Of a stretch of 64,000 nt of DNA, positions 38,576-47,848 are shown piece by piece. A program made the position numbers and the translations under genes. Below the pieces are notes generated by a model that did no database searches, had not been told where the DNA came from, and worked only from the letters and a program-made list of their open reading frames with translations. Origin of the DNA: Polaromonas vacuolata (GTDB taxonomy: Bacteria > Pseudomonadota > Gammaproteobacteria > Burkholderiales > Burkholderiaceae_C); NCBI RefSeq assembly GCF_012584515.1, contig NZ_CP051461.1, positions 1,410,001-1,474,000 of the forward strand, read 5' to 3'. Numbering within the stretch: position 1 is the stretch's first letter; every line of letters starts with the position of its first letter.

Positions 38576-41500
38576 TTAAACCGCTGCGATCTCCACCGGT
38601 TTACCCAAACTGCGCAGCACATCTCTGACCATTTGCGCTCTGTCTTTGGCTTCTGGCAGTTCGCGTTCAATGCGCAGTTTGTCATTGCCAGCGAGTTTGA
38701 TGTGGCGGTTTTTTTGTATCAAATGCATGATGGCTAGCGGCTCAATTGGCGGCTCTTTCTTAAACGTGATGTTGATCACGCCCGGTGCTGCATCGACTTT
38801 GAGCACGCCGTAGTTTCGCGCAATCACGCGCAGCCTATGTACGTCTATTAAGGTTTGGGCTTGTGCAGGAAGTTTTCCAAAGCGGTCGACGATTTCTTCT
38901 AACAGTGAATCGATTTGCGCCGTGGTTTTGGCCGTTGCCAGCTTTTTGTAAAAGCTCAAACGCAGTTGCACATCGCCGCAATAGTCGCTTGGCAGCAAGG
39001 CTGGTGCGTGAAGATTGATCTCGGTTGTGACATTGAATGGCGATAGCAGGTCTGGCTCGCGTCCGGCTTTGAGTGATGCCACGGCTTCGTTTAGCATCTC
39101 GTTATAAAGCTGAAAGCCAATCTCCATCATGTTGCCGGATTGGTTCTCGCCAAGCACTTCGCCAGTGCCGCGAATTTCTAAATCGTGCATGGCTAAGTAA
39201 AAGCCTGATCCCAACTCTTCCATTTGCTGAATGGCGTCTAACCGCTGGCTAGCCCGCTTGGTCAAGCTCTCTATATCGGGCACCATCAAATAAGCATAGG
39301 CTTGGTGATGGCTGCGACCAACTCGGCCGCGCAATTGGTGTAGCTGGGCTAGGCCGAATTTATCGGCGCGGCTCATGACGATGGTGTTGGCGGTAGGCAC
39401 GTCGATACCGGTTTCGATAATCGTTGAGCACAACAGCAGGTTGTAGCGTTGGGCGACGAAGTCTTTCATCACACGTTCGAGTTCGCGTTCTGGCATTTGG
39501 CCGTGGGCTACTGCGATGCGGGCTTCGGGTAGCAACACTTCAAGCATTTCGCGGCGGTTTTGAATTGTCTCGACTTCGTTGTGCAAAAAGTAAACTTGCC
39601 CACCGCGTTTGAGTTCGCGCAGCACGGCTTCGCGAATCACGCCGCGGCTTTCGCTGCGCACAAAGGTTTTGATGGCCAAGCGCCGCTGTGGTGCGGTGGC
39701 GATTATGCTTAAGTCTCTGAGTCCTTCTAAGGCCATGCCCAAGGTGCGCGGAATCGGTGTGGCAGTTAGCGTGAGCACATCGACTTCGGCGCGCATGGAT
39801 TTCATGGCCTCTTTGTGGCGCACGCCAAAGCGGTGTTCTTCGTCGATGATGAGCAAGCCTAGGCGTTCAAACTTCACATCTTTGCTGAGCAGTTTGTGCG
39901 TGCCCACGACTATGTCTATGGTGCCGTCCGCAATGCCTTTAATCGCCGCAGTGATTTCTTTGGCTGATCGAAAACGGCTTAACTCAGCGACTTTTACCGG
40001 CCACTTGGCAAACCGGTCTACCAAGGTTTGGTAATGCTGCTCGGCGAGTAATGTGGTGGGTGCTAAAAGAGCGACTTGTTTGCCGCCTGTGATGGCGATA
40101 AACGCGGCCCGTAAGGCAACTTCAGTTTTACCAAAACCCACATCGCCGCAGACCAGTCTGTCCATTGGGCGCGGGCTAATCATGTCTTGAATCACTGCAT
40201 GAATGGCGGCGCTTTGGTCGGCTGTTTCATCAAAGCCAAAGTCGTTGGCAAAGGTTTCATAGTCGCCCGGTGAGTAGCGAAATGCATGGCCTTGGCGGGC
40301 CGCGCGGCGCGCATAAATATTCAGTAATTCAGCAGCTGAGTCGCGCACTTGTTCTGCGGCTTTGCGTTTGGCTTTTTCCCACTGGCCGCTGCCTAAGCGG
40401 TGCAATGGTGCTTCTTCAGCGCTGACGCCGGTGTAGCGGCTGATGTGGTGGAGTTGGCTGACCGGCACATAAAGGGTGGCGGCGTCAGCGTATTCCAAGT
40501 GCAAAAACTCTTGCATCACGGGCGAGCCATCGGGATTTTTTCCCATACCTAAATCAAGATTGATCAGGCCTACATAGCGGCCAATGCCGTGGGCGCTGTG
40601 CACGACTGGATCGCCCAAATTGAGTTCGGACAAGTCCTTGATCAAGGCCTCTACATCGCTGACTTGCTCTTGCTTTTTATTGCGTCTGCGCACGCTGATG
40701 CCGGCGGCAAATAATTCGGTTTCAGTGACGAAATCGATGTCGCCTTCAAGCCAGCTAAAGCCTTGACCCATGGCGGAAGTGGCAATGCCTAGCTTTTCGC
40801 TGCTGGTTTGAAAATCAATCAGTGAGTCAAAAGCGGGTGGACTAACGCCGCTGGCGCGTAAAAAGTCCAGCAGACTTTCGCGCCGGCCATCGCTTTCGGC
40901 CAGCAGCAGCACACGCTGCGGTGTGTTGCGAATATGGCTTTTGAGTTTTGCCAGAGGGTCTTCTGCGCCGCGCACCACGGCCATTTCGCCGAGTTTTTGA
41001 AACTGTGCGTTATCGGCTACGTCTTCAATGCCGGACTTGAGGGCTAGTTGCGCATATGCATTGGCGCGCGCGTAAAACTGCTCGGCGCTAAGGAATAAGG
41101 ATTCGGGCGGCAGGGCTGGGCGGTCAGGCGCATCTTTGACTAAGCGGTAACGGTCTTTGGTATCTTGCCAAAAGCGTTGAAAAGCCGGTTCTAAGTCGCC
41201 GTGTAATACGACGGTTGCGTCGCTGCCGAGGTAGTCAAAAACTGTGGCCGTGTCATCGAAAAACAGTGGCAAGTAATACTCGATACCGGCTGTCGCTACG
41301 CCATTGCCAATATCTTTGTAGATACGACTTTTGGTCGGATCTCCTTCAAGCAACTCGCGCCAGCGGCTGCGAAAACGGGTGCGGGCATCGTTGTCCATGG
41401 GGAACTCTCGGCCCGGTAACAAACGAATTTCTGGCACTGGGTAAAGGCTGCGCTGGCTGTCTGGGTCGAAGGTTCGTATCGAGTCGATTTCATCGTCAAA

Positions 41501-42061
41501 CAGGTCAACGCGAAACGGCACCAACGAGCCCATGGGAAATAAGTCTATTAAGCCGCCGCGCACCGCATACTCGCCCGGACTCACAACTTGGGTCACGTGG
41601 CTGTATCCCGCCAGCGTTAGCTGGGCTTTAAGACGGGCTTCATCTAACTTTTGTTTGACCTTAAATTCAAACGTATAGCCGGCCAAAAAGCTGGGCGGTG
41701 CAAGCCGGTAAAGCGCGGTGGTGGCGGGGACAATAATCAAGTCGGCGCCGAGTTCGCGGTCGCGCTGCGAGATGCGCCAGAGCGTCGCTAGGCGCTCGCT
41801 AATCAGGTCTTGGTGCGGCGAGAAACTGTCGTAGGGCAGGGTCTCCCAATCAGGGAACAACGCGCAGCGCAGATCGGGTGCGAAAAAAGCGATCTCAGCT
41901 AGCAGGCGCTGGGCGGTTGCGGCGTCTGAGGTGATGACTGCTGTTGGCCTTCCGGCGGCTTTCTCGCGCAGGCCAAGTTTGGCAATTAGCAAGGTATCGG
42001 CTGAACCCACAGGCTGTGGCAGGGTGTAGCGTTTGCCGGGGGTGAGTTTTGGAATCTCCAT
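38576..42061 (-). CDS. mfd: Transcription-repair coupling factor Mfd
   Basis: Mfd displaces RNA polymerase stalled at lesions and recruits UvrA. The protein has an N-terminal UvrB-like part, an RNA-polymerase-interacting domain (LGDPVVHSAHGIGRYVGL), helicase Walker A GDVGFGKTEVALRAAF, the DEEH box IDEEHRFGVRHKE, QLRGRVGRS motif VI and a C-terminal TRCF domain. I chose the start at MEIPKLTPGKRY (42061), giving 1161 residues. MRNKHL at 42109 is an alternative, and the longest frame to 42181 would run into the ispD promoter. It is divergent from ispD. Confidence 0.95.
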   Translation of the reverse strand: MEIPKLTPGKRYTLPQPVGSADTLLIAKLGLREKAAGRPTAVITSDAATAQRLLAEIAFFAPDLRCALFPDWETLPYDSFSPHQDLISERLATLWRISQRDRELGADLIIVPATTALYRLAPPSFLAGYTFEFKVKQKLDEARLKAQLTLAGYSHVTQVVSPGEYAVRGGLIDLFPMGSLVPFRVDLFDDEIDSIRTFDPDSQRSLYPVPEIRLLPGREFPMDNDARTRFRSRWRELLEGDPTKSRIYKDIGNGVATAGIEYYLPLFFDDTATVFDYLGSDATVVLHGDLEPAFQRFWQDTKDRYRLVKDAPDRPALPPESLFLSAEQFYARANAYAQLALKSGIEDVADNAQFQKLGEMAVVRGAEDPLAKLKSHIRNTPQRVLLLAESDGRRESLLDFLRASGVSPPAFDSLIDFQTSSEKLGIATSAMGQGFSWLEGDIDFVTETELFAAGISVRRRNKKQEQVSDVEALIKDLSELNLGDPVVHSAHGIGRYVGLINLDLGMGKNPDGSPVMQEFLHLEYADAATLYVPVSQLHHISRYTGVSAEEAPLHRLGSGQWEKAKRKAAEQVRDSAAELLNIYARRAARQGHAFRYSPGDYETFANDFGFDETADQSAAIHAVIQDMISPRPMDRLVCGDVGFGKTEVALRAAFIAITGGKQVALLAPTTLLAEQHYQTLVDRFAKWPVKVAELSRFRSAKEITAAIKGIADGTIDIVVGTHKLLSKDVKFERLGLLIIDEEHRFGVRHKEAMKSMRAEVDVLTLTATPIPRTLGMALEGLRDLSIIATAPQRRLAIKTFVRSESRGVIREAVLRELKRGGQVYFLHNEVETIQNRREMLEVLLPEARIAVAHGQMPERELERVMKDFVAQRYNLLLCSTIIETGIDVPTANTIVMSRADKFGLAQLHQLRGRVGRSHHQAYAYLMVPDIESLTKRASQRLDAIQQMEELGSGFYLAMHDLEIRGTGEVLGENQSGNMMEIGFQLYNEMLNEAVASLKAGREPDLLSPFNVTTEINLHAPALLPSDYCGDVQLRLSFYKKLATAKTTAQIDSLLEEIVDRFGKLPAQAQTLIDVHRLRVIARNYGVLKVDAAPGVINITFKKEPPIEPLAIMHLIQKNRHIKLAGNDKLRIERELPEAKDRAQMVRDVLRSLGKPVEIAAV

Positions 42062-42171
42062 GTGGTCTTGTTGTCCCGATGTCTTAGTGACTAAGTGTTT
42101 GTTGCGCATTGCGTTAAAAAGCCTTGAGTCCCATGCAAAACACCCCCAAGCCTGAGGCGGTGGGGGGATGG

Positions 42172-42199
42172 TTGGCGTCAATAGTATGTATTTTAGAAT
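42172..42199 (+). promoter_or_regulatory. Candidate sigma-70 promoter of ispD-ispF
   Basis: TTGGCG at 42172-42177 and TAGAAT at 42194-42199 are separated by 16 bases, just upstream of the ispD ATG at 42213. The leader would be very short. Assigned by eye only. Confidence 0.35.
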
Positions 42200-42212
42200 C
42201 TATGATGCTGGC

Positions 42213-43025
42213 ATGACGCTAGACGCACCAAAATCCCTTCAGCCCAAGGCCAATCGCCATGCAACCGAGCTGGCTGAGCCGCCACTGACGCCCTCATTGT
42301 CGTCATTGCAGTCGGCGCAAGCAGCGCCTGAGTCCGCGCAGTTTTTTGTATTGATACCCTGCGCGGGTCACGGCAGTCGCGCCGGCAGAGACGGCCCGAA
42401 ACAATATCAACACTTGTTGGGCAAAGCCATGGTTTGGCATACGCTGCAGGCGTTTCGCCAGCTCGGTGCTGCGCTGAGTGCTGTTGCGGTGGTGGTGGCG
42501 CCAGATGACACAGGCTTTGAGATTGCCTGTCCCGATTTCGGCCAGTCCAACGAGCGGCGCTTTTGTGTTGGCGGTGCGACTCGTGCCGATTCCGTGCTGG
42601 CTGGTTTGCGTGAACTTGAGCTGTCTGGTGCGAGTCAGGATGACTGGGTGTTAGTCCATGATGCGGCCCGCTGTTTGATTGAGCCGGCGCAAATTTTGGC
42701 GTTGATCGCCGCTTGCCGCAATGATGCAGTCGGTGGCCTGTTGGCGCTGCCTTTGGCCGATACGCTGAAAACTGCAATCAACGGCCGAATTGCAACGACC
42801 TTAAACCGAGATGGCAAATGGTTGGCGCAAACCCCGCAAATGTTTCGTCTTGGCCCCTTGATTCAGGCCATGCTAAGTGCCGGAACTTTGGTGACGGACG
42901 AGTCCAGTGCGATGGAGTTTGTTGGCTTGTCTCCTTTACTAGTAGCGGGCAGCGCGCAAAATTTCAAGGTCACTTATCCAGCGGATTTTGCGCTGGCTGA
43001 GGCGGTTCTCTCGAGTCGGATTTAA
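42213..43025 (+). CDS. ispD: 2-C-methyl-D-erythritol 4-phosphate cytidylyltransferase IspD
   Basis: Catalyses CTP + MEP to CDP-ME in the MEP isoprenoid pathway. The nucleotide-binding start is seen as IPCAGHGSRAGRDGPKQYQ, followed by VHDAARCLI and TPQMF motifs. ATG 42213 is preferred; an upstream ATG at 42168 overlaps the promoter. The protein has an unusual ~45-residue N-terminal extension before the conserved start, so a later non-ATG start is possible. It is followed 18 bases later by ispF, the third-next enzyme of the pathway. Confidence 0.92.
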   Translation: MTLDAPKSLQPKANRHATELAEPPLTPSLSSLQSAQAAPESAQFFVLIPCAGHGSRAGRDGPKQYQHLLGKAMVWHTLQAFRQLGAALSAVAVVVAPDDTGFEIACPDFGQSNERRFCVGGATRADSVLAGLRELELSGASQDDWVLVHDAARCLIEPAQILALIAACRNDAVGGLLALPLADTLKTAINGRIATTLNRDGKWLAQTPQMFRLGPLIQAMLSAGTLVTDESSAMEFVGLSPLLVAGSAQNFKVTYPADFALAEAVLSSRI

Positions 43026-43043
43026 TTTTTAAAAGGTAGTTTT

Positions 43044-43538
43044 ATGAGCGTAGATTTTCGGATTGGTGAGGGCTGGGACACGCACGCTCTGGTGCCGGGG
43101 CGCAAGCTAATATTGGGCGGTGTTGAAGTGCCGCACAGCACCGGATTGCTGGGCCATTCAGACGCTGATGTTTTGGTTCATGCTGTGATTGATGCACTAC
43201 TGGGTGCCACTGGCATGGGCGATATTGGACGCATGTTTCCAGACACCGATATAAATTTTAAGGGCGCTGACTCTATGCTGCTGCTCAAAGAAGCGGGACG
43301 CCGATTGGCCGCTGCAGGCTTTCAGATTGGCAATATAGACAGCACCGTAATCGCTCAGGCGCCCAAACTAGCAACGCATATTCCGGCTATGCAGCAAGGC
43401 ATTGCAGCGGCCTTGGGTTTGGCGATTGGGCGGGTTAATGTGAAGGCCAAGACAGCCGAAAAACTCGGGCCTGTAGGGCAGGGCTTGAGTATGGAGGCGC
43501 GGGCAGTGGCACTGGTTTTCTATGCGACGGCTGTTTGA
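43044..43538 (+). CDS. ispF: 2-C-methyl-D-erythritol 2,4-cyclodiphosphate synthase IspF
   Basis: 164 residues, the standard length. GEGWDTHAL and [19 protein letters not shown] carry the Asp/His metal ligands, and [12 protein letters not shown] is the C-terminal signature. A good ribosome-binding site (AAAAGGTAG) precedes the ATG. It converts CDP-ME-2-phosphate to MEcPP and is co-transcribed with ispD. It converges on the sensor kinase gene. Confidence 0.97.
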   Translation: MSVDFRIGEGWDTHALVPGRKLILGGVEVPHSTGLLGHSDADVLVHAVIDALLGATGMGDIGRMFPDTDINFKGADSMLLLKEAGRRLAAAGFQIGNIDSTVIAQAPKLATHIPAMQQGIAAALGLAIGRVNVKAKTAEKLGPVGQGLSMEARAVALVFYATAV

Positions 43539-43595
43539 GCTTGGCTTTTACTCATTGGTTAAGCACCAAGCTACTTTGCTGACTTCTATACCCGC

Positions 43596-44972
43596 TTAAC
43601 CCCGGGGTAGCTTGATGTGCGCCACCAGCCCGCCGGTCGCAGTGTTTGCTAATACAAACATTCCGCCCATGCGCTGAATAGTTCTCTCGACAATGGCTAA
43701 ACCCAGACCAGCGCCAGTGGCCGACGTGCGTGCTGCATCGCCGCGAAAAAACGGCCGAGTGAGCTTGGGTAGGGTCTCGCTAGAAACCCCCATGCCGTGG
43801 TCACGCAGCTTAATCTGAACCCATTTGTCTCGCGCTGTGGCGACTATCTCAACCATGGCAACGCCTGTTTCTGGTGTTTTTCCATAACGGCGCGCATTCT
43901 CGACCAAGTTTGAAATCACTCGTAGCAGCTCGATTTCATCGGCCAGTACATCAATATCCTGGGTAATTTTTACACTGATGCGCAGGTCGTCGTATTCCTT
44001 AACGCCATAGACCGCCGCTTCTATGACCGCATTTAACGAGATAGGGGAAAGTTGTACTGGGTCTAGTCTTGCGTAGTCTAAAAACTTGTCAATGATGGCA
44101 TCTAACTGGGTGATGTCGGCAGCCATGTGGGCGCGCGCCTCTTCGTCGCTTACGCTCATTTCAGTTTCTAATCGCAGCCGCGCCAAAGGGGTTCGTAAAT
44201 CGTGTGAAATGCCGGCGAGCATGATGACTCTGTCTTGCTCAACCTTGGATAGCTGTTCTGCCATGCGGTTAAAGCCGATATTGACTTCACGTATTTCGCT
44301 AGTGGCAACGTGCTCGTCAAGACGGCTGGCATCGAAGTCGCCGTCTCGCATACGGCTGGCCGCAAACGACAACTCTTTGAGCGGTTTGTTAATTAAGCGT
44401 GCAATGAATGCTGCACCTGTGAGTGATAAAGCCGCTGCTGTAATTAACCAGATGATCCAAGTCGAGCTGTGTGAAGGTCCGACGCGGGATTGATCGGTGA
44501 GCAGCCAGTATTTGTCGCCATCAATGTCAAACCCGACCCAGAAGCCAGTTTCGCCATTGACTGATTTCGCCACTATGGTGTTGCTACCCAGTCGGGTGAT
44601 AAGCGCTTCGCTGATGCGCTCGCCTAATTCATTTTTAGAGAACAGCACATAACTGTCTTTGGCTTCGCGCGCGCTGATGTTGACTTGCTCTTCATCTGCC
44701 AATGTTTTGATAAGTGCCAAGCGTGCTATCGAGTCTGAATAGCGTAATGCAGCGCGGCTCAAGTTAACCAATGAGGTGAGTTGCTGCGCGCTTTGTAAGG
44801 CGCGCGGTTCAGATTCAAGCGAGCGAAAGGTTTGCAGCCAAGCAATGCTTGAGCCCAGCAAAAGCAATGCGAGAAAGAAAAAAGTTCGCCAGAACAGGCT
44901 TATGCCGTGACCAGTATGTGACTCTATTGCCGTTGGTAATGCTTCTTCGGTGAAGTGTTTGGAGTGCTCCAT
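43596..44972 (-). CDS. envZ: EnvZ-like sensor histidine kinase
   Basis: 458 residues. Two transmembrane helices (~27-47 and ~170-192) flank a periplasmic sensor region; a HAMP domain, the phospho-acceptor motif GISHDLRTPLARLR and HATPase motifs (NLVENARRYG, GAGLGLAIVERT) follow. It lies 151 bases downstream of the OmpR-like regulator on the same strand and is its likely partner. The assignment to EnvZ rests on domain layout and pairing; RisS-type naming in Burkholderiales would be equally fair. Confidence 0.88.
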   Translation of the reverse strand: MEHSKHFTEEALPTAIESHTGHGISLFWRTFFFLALLLLGSSIAWLQTFRSLESEPRALQSAQQLTSLVNLSRAALRYSDSIARLALIKTLADEEQVNISAREAKDSYVLFSKNELGERISEALITRLGSNTIVAKSVNGETGFWVGFDIDGDKYWLLTDQSRVGPSHSSTWIIWLITAAALSLTGAAFIARLINKPLKELSFAASRMRDGDFDASRLDEHVATSEIREVNIGFNRMAEQLSKVEQDRVIMLAGISHDLRTPLARLRLETEMSVSDEEARAHMAADITQLDAIIDKFLDYARLDPVQLSPISLNAVIEAAVYGVKEYDDLRISVKITQDIDVLADEIELLRVISNLVENARRYGKTPETGVAMVEIVATARDKWVQIKLRDHGMGVSSETLPKLTRPFFRGDAARTSATGAGLGLAIVERTIQRMGGMFVLANTATGGLVAHIKLPRG

Positions 44973-45087
44973 AAATGAATAATACCTACCGTATGAACTC
45001 AGGGATTAACATGAAGATTTAACGATGTACATCATGTTGCATAGTTGCAAAGTACTATTCTTAATAAAATCTGCGAGTAGCTACATA

Positions 45088-45104
45088 ACTCACCAGCGGT
45101 GAGT
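45088..45104 (-). other. Small stem-loop between ompR-like and envZ-like genes
   Basis: ACTCACC and GGTGAGT form 7-bp arms around AGC, within the 151-bp gap. It may attenuate read-through from the regulator into the kinase; no T run supports full termination. Confidence 0.35.
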
Positions 45105-45123
45105 CTCTTGCATGTGTTCGCCT

Positions 45124-45861
45124 TTAGTTTGTGCCGTCCGGCACGAATACATAACCGACGCCCCAGACAGTTTGTATGTAGCGTGGAACTGCGGCATCGA
45201 CTTCGATTAGTTTGCGCAGACGTGATACCTGCACGTCAAGACTTCTGTCAAAAGGTTCGAACTCGCGACCACGCGCAAGTTGAGCCAGCTTTTCACGCGA
45301 CAAAGGTTGGCGTGGATGGCGTACCAAAGTTTTAAGCATGGCGAATTCGCCAGTCGTCAAAGGCAATTCATCGCCATTTTTGTGCAATGTCCGCAGGCCC
45401 ATATCGAACGAGAAGGGACCAAAAGTAATGATTTCTTGGTCAATGGATGGCGCACCAGGCACTTCAACCGTAGGCCGACGCCGTAGAACGGCGTGTATAC
45501 GAGCTAGCAACTCACGTGGGTTGAACGGTTTGGATAGATAGTCGTCAGCGCCTACCTCTAAGCCTACGATGCGGTCTACATCTTCGCCCTTGGCGGTCAG
45601 CATGATGATGGGAGTGCGGTCGTTGGCGGCGCGCAGGCGGCGGCAAATCGACAAACCATCTTCGCCTGGCATCATCAAGTCCAACACGATCAGGTCAACT
45701 GCATCGCGCAACATAATTCTGTTGAGCGCTTTACTGTCTTCTGCTGCCAGAACTTCAAAGCCTTCTTGGGCCAGATAACGGCGAAGCAAGTCGCGAATCC
45801 TAGCATCGTCATCTAGGATAAGAATTTTGTCGGGGCGAGAAGAAGTGGAAACTTGATTCAT
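45124..45861 (-). CDS. ompR: OmpR-family response regulator
   Basis: 245 residues. The receiver domain has DDD near the start, the phospho-acceptor LIVLDLMMPGEDG and the KPF motif. A winged-helix DNA-binding domain follows, with SREKLAQLARGR and DVQVSRLRKLIE typical of OmpR. The partner kinase is downstream. It probably controls outer-membrane protein genes; an OmpX-type barrel gene lies 1.1 kb away. TTGTAAC motifs in its own promoter suggest autoregulation. Confidence 0.92.
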   Translation of the reverse strand: MNQVSTSSRPDKILILDDDARIRDLLRRYLAQEGFEVLAAEDSKALNRIMLRDAVDLIVLDLMMPGEDGLSICRRLRAANDRTPIIMLTAKGEDVDRIVGLEVGADDYLSKPFNPRELLARIHAVLRRRPTVEVPGAPSIDQEIITFGPFSFDMGLRTLHKNGDELPLTTGEFAMLKTLVRHPRQPLSREKLAQLARGREFEPFDRSLDVQVSRLRKLIEVDAAVPRYIQTVWGVGYVFVPDGTN

Positions 45862-46192
45862 ATTTATTTACTAATTTGTAACAGATCTATTTTGCAGTCT
45901 TAATTTGCTCATTACCGTTTATTTTTGTAACTTTGACATACTGTTACAAGACTAACGGGCTTGTATCTGTGGAGTGTTAGCCTTGCAAATGCGGTCTTGC
46001 GCACTTGTTTTTCGTATTTTGGGAATTTTTAGAGTTTTTCCACAAGATTTAATTAGCGCTATGCGAAGCTTTTTTTATTCGTTTATTGCAGATTTAATTT
46101 TCGGATTTATGATTATTTATTCAGGGTTTTATCTAATTCGCAACTAGCGTTTAAGTGAAGTTTTATTTTGAGATAAAAGGAAAATCCTTGTT
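45862..46192. promoter_or_regulatory. Divergent ompR/SIMPL promoter region with TTGTAAC motifs
   Basis: A 331-bp A+T-rich spacer without a gene. It has TTGTAAC at 45876-45882 and 45925-45931 and its complement GTTACAA at 45943-45949; the last two form an inverted pair with an 11-base gap. A TTGACA hexamer sits at 45933-45938 between them. The arrangement looks like response-regulator half-sites in the ompR promoter. A ribosome-binding site (AAAAGGAAAA) precedes the SIMPL gene. Confidence 0.45.
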
Positions 46193-46894
46193 ATGTATAA
46201 AAATATTTTTCTATCCTTTGCTTTTCTAGCTTGCGTCAATGGGCTTCATGCGCAAACCAGTTCAGACGTTGTTATTCAAAACGTCGCCAAATTCTCTGCG
46301 ACCAGCACAGTAGAAGTCCAACAGGATTTGCTGACGATTGTTATGAATACCGCCCGTGAAGGGCTTGATGCTGAGGTGGTTCAAGCACAGCTAAAGCAGG
46401 CGCTTAACAGTGCATTAAAAATTGCAAAGTCAGCAGTTGTTGGCGGACAAATGGAGGTCAGTACCGGCAGCTTCAGTCTCTACCCTCGCTATAGCAAAGA
46501 AGGCAAGATTAATGGCTGGCAAGGTACGGTAGAGTTGCTGTTAGAAGGTCGAGATTTCTCATTGATTACGGCTACAAGCGGAAAAATTCAGACGTTAACC
46601 ATAGGCAATATTAGTTTCTCATTGAGTCGCGAGCAGCGCTTACGTGTGGAATCTGATGCACAAGCTGCAGCCATTGCAGGATTTAGAACTAAGGCAGAAC
46701 AAGTTAGCAAAAGCTTTGGTTTTAATACCTACACTTTGCGTGAAATATCTGTCAACGCTAACAACCAAGGCAGTAATTCGCCGCAACGAATGACTGCAAT
46801 GGCGGTGTCTTCTAGCCCCTCAGAGTCAGTGCCGGTAGAGGCCGGCAAAAGTACTGTGAGTGTGACGGCCAGTGGTTCGGTTCAAATGCGCTAA
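46193..46894 (+). CDS. SIMPL-domain (DUF541) periplasmic protein
   Basis: 233 residues with a signal peptide ending about LHAQ. The SIMPL fold is indicated by the early FSATSTVEVQQDLLTIVMNT strand, the GWQGTVELLLEGRD middle part and the C-terminal VSVTASGSVQM strand. DUF541 proteins are periplasmic, often stress-linked, and of unclear molecular role. It is divergent from the OmpR-like gene and converges on the barrel gene. Confidence 0.85.
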   Translation: MYKNIFLSFAFLACVNGLHAQTSSDVVIQNVAKFSATSTVEVQQDLLTIVMNTAREGLDAEVVQAQLKQALNSALKIAKSAVVGGQMEVSTGSFSLYPRYSKEGKINGWQGTVELLLEGRDFSLITATSGKIQTLTIGNISFSLSREQRLRVESDAQAAAIAGFRTKAEQVSKSFGFNTYTLREISVNANNQGSNSPQRMTAMAVSSSPSESVPVEAGKSTVSVTASGSVQMR

Positions 46895-46915
46895 AGCTCT
46901 TGCGATCTTTAGCGC
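46888..46915. terminator. Stem-loop over the stop of the SIMPL gene
   Basis: GCGCTAAAG and CTTTAGCGC are perfect 9-bp arms around a 10-base loop; the left arm contains the TAA stop. It sits between convergent genes and could end transcripts from both sides, though no U run is evident. Confidence 0.4.
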
Positions 46916-46939
46916 CAATGGCCGTGGTCCTTTAAGTTA

Positions 46940-47566
46940 TTAAAACTTGTACTTCAAACCTATGCTGGTATTGCCAATGGTTTCTTTGTTGCCGCCGGCA
47001 AACTTTAGCTTGTGTTCGTCGTAACGCACAACTGCTGACCAGTTGGTGTTGATTGCGTATTCAGCGCCAACGCCGTAACTGATGCCCAGACCGCTTTCGG
47101 TGCCGGTCGCAATACCAGCTGCTGCATTAGCTGTCGTATCGGTATGGCCGTAAATAGCACCAACACGGCCTGTGACAGCAAACACGTCGTTGACTGGGAG
47201 CTTGCCAACCAGGCTCAAATCAATGCCGTAAGCTTTTGTGTTGCCGCCGGCGCGCTCAATGCGGCCGAAGTCGGTGTAACCCAATTCCATGCCGAAGTTC
47301 TTGTTGAAGTAACCGCCGCCATAAATACTGTATGAAGTGTCGTTCTTTTCAGAGTTGAAACGACCAAAGCCGCCGTTGGGCGCTTTGAAATTGGACTCAC
47401 CGACGTTAAAACCAATATAACTAGTGCCTGGCACGTAGTAAGAGTTTTTAGCCATTGCTGAGGTCTGCGCCTGTGCAGCGCCCATGGCCAAGGTTAGACC
47501 CGCGGCTAGCAGAACTAAACGTGGAAATGCAGCGCGCGACTTTGTTGAGATAATTTGAGTTTTCAC
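46940..47566 (-). CDS. OmpX/OmpA-type outer-membrane beta-barrel protein
   Basis: An outer-membrane barrel of about 208 residues from GTG 47566, which has AAAGGA ten bases upstream; an ATG at 47617 would give 225 residues with an odd hydrophilic lead. The signal peptide ends about AAQAQ. The mature part shows alternating aromatic/glycine strands (SYIGFNVGESNF, YSIYGGGYFNKNFGMELGY) and ends in Y-K-F, the usual C-terminal barrel signature with terminal Phe. Function is structural or adhesive in the family; no specific ligand is indicated. Confidence 0.85.
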   Translation of the reverse strand: MKTQIISTKSRAAFPRLVLLAAGLTLAMGAAQAQTSAMAKNSYYVPGTSYIGFNVGESNFKAPNGGFGRFNSEKNDTSYSIYGGGYFNKNFGMELGYTDFGRIERAGGNTKAYGIDLSLVGKLPVNDVFAVTGRVGAIYGHTDTTANAAAGIATGTESGLGISYGVGAEYAINTNWSAVVRYDEHKLKFAGGNKETIGNTSIGLKYKF

Positions 47567-47717
47567 TTGACTGAAGTCCTTTGAATTTTTTGTGCTTTTG
47601 GCATTGCTGCCGCACAATGGGTAGATAGATCTCTAACTATAAGTAGCGCAAACACCTCAATCTGTAGGATGGTGTTGATAGCATCTGTAGGCGTCAGATT
47701 TATCGTGTTTCCATCTG

Positions 47718-47757
47718 GTAAAGAAGTCTAAATTTCATTAAATTTAGACTTCTTTAC
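47718..47757. other. Perfect 18-bp inverted repeat in a divergent promoter region
   Basis: Positions 47718-47735 are the exact reverse complement of 47740-47757, with a CATT loop. It is flanked by the 5' ends of two divergent genes, so it cannot terminate either of them in the usual way. It could be an operator, a small-RNA terminator or a mobile repeat. Confidence 0.6.
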
Positions 47758-47848
47758 ACGTATTTTGGGGAACTTTTTTGCTTCATTCATCAATTTTCGA
47801 CGACTCGTCAATGCTTAAACAAGTCCTCAAACACGCGCAATTAAAACC

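Noticed and set aside
43538..43601. Inverted repeats between ispF and the sensor kinase gene as terminators
   Set aside because: Arms of 7-8 bp with loops of more than 20 bases and no T run; too weak to call.
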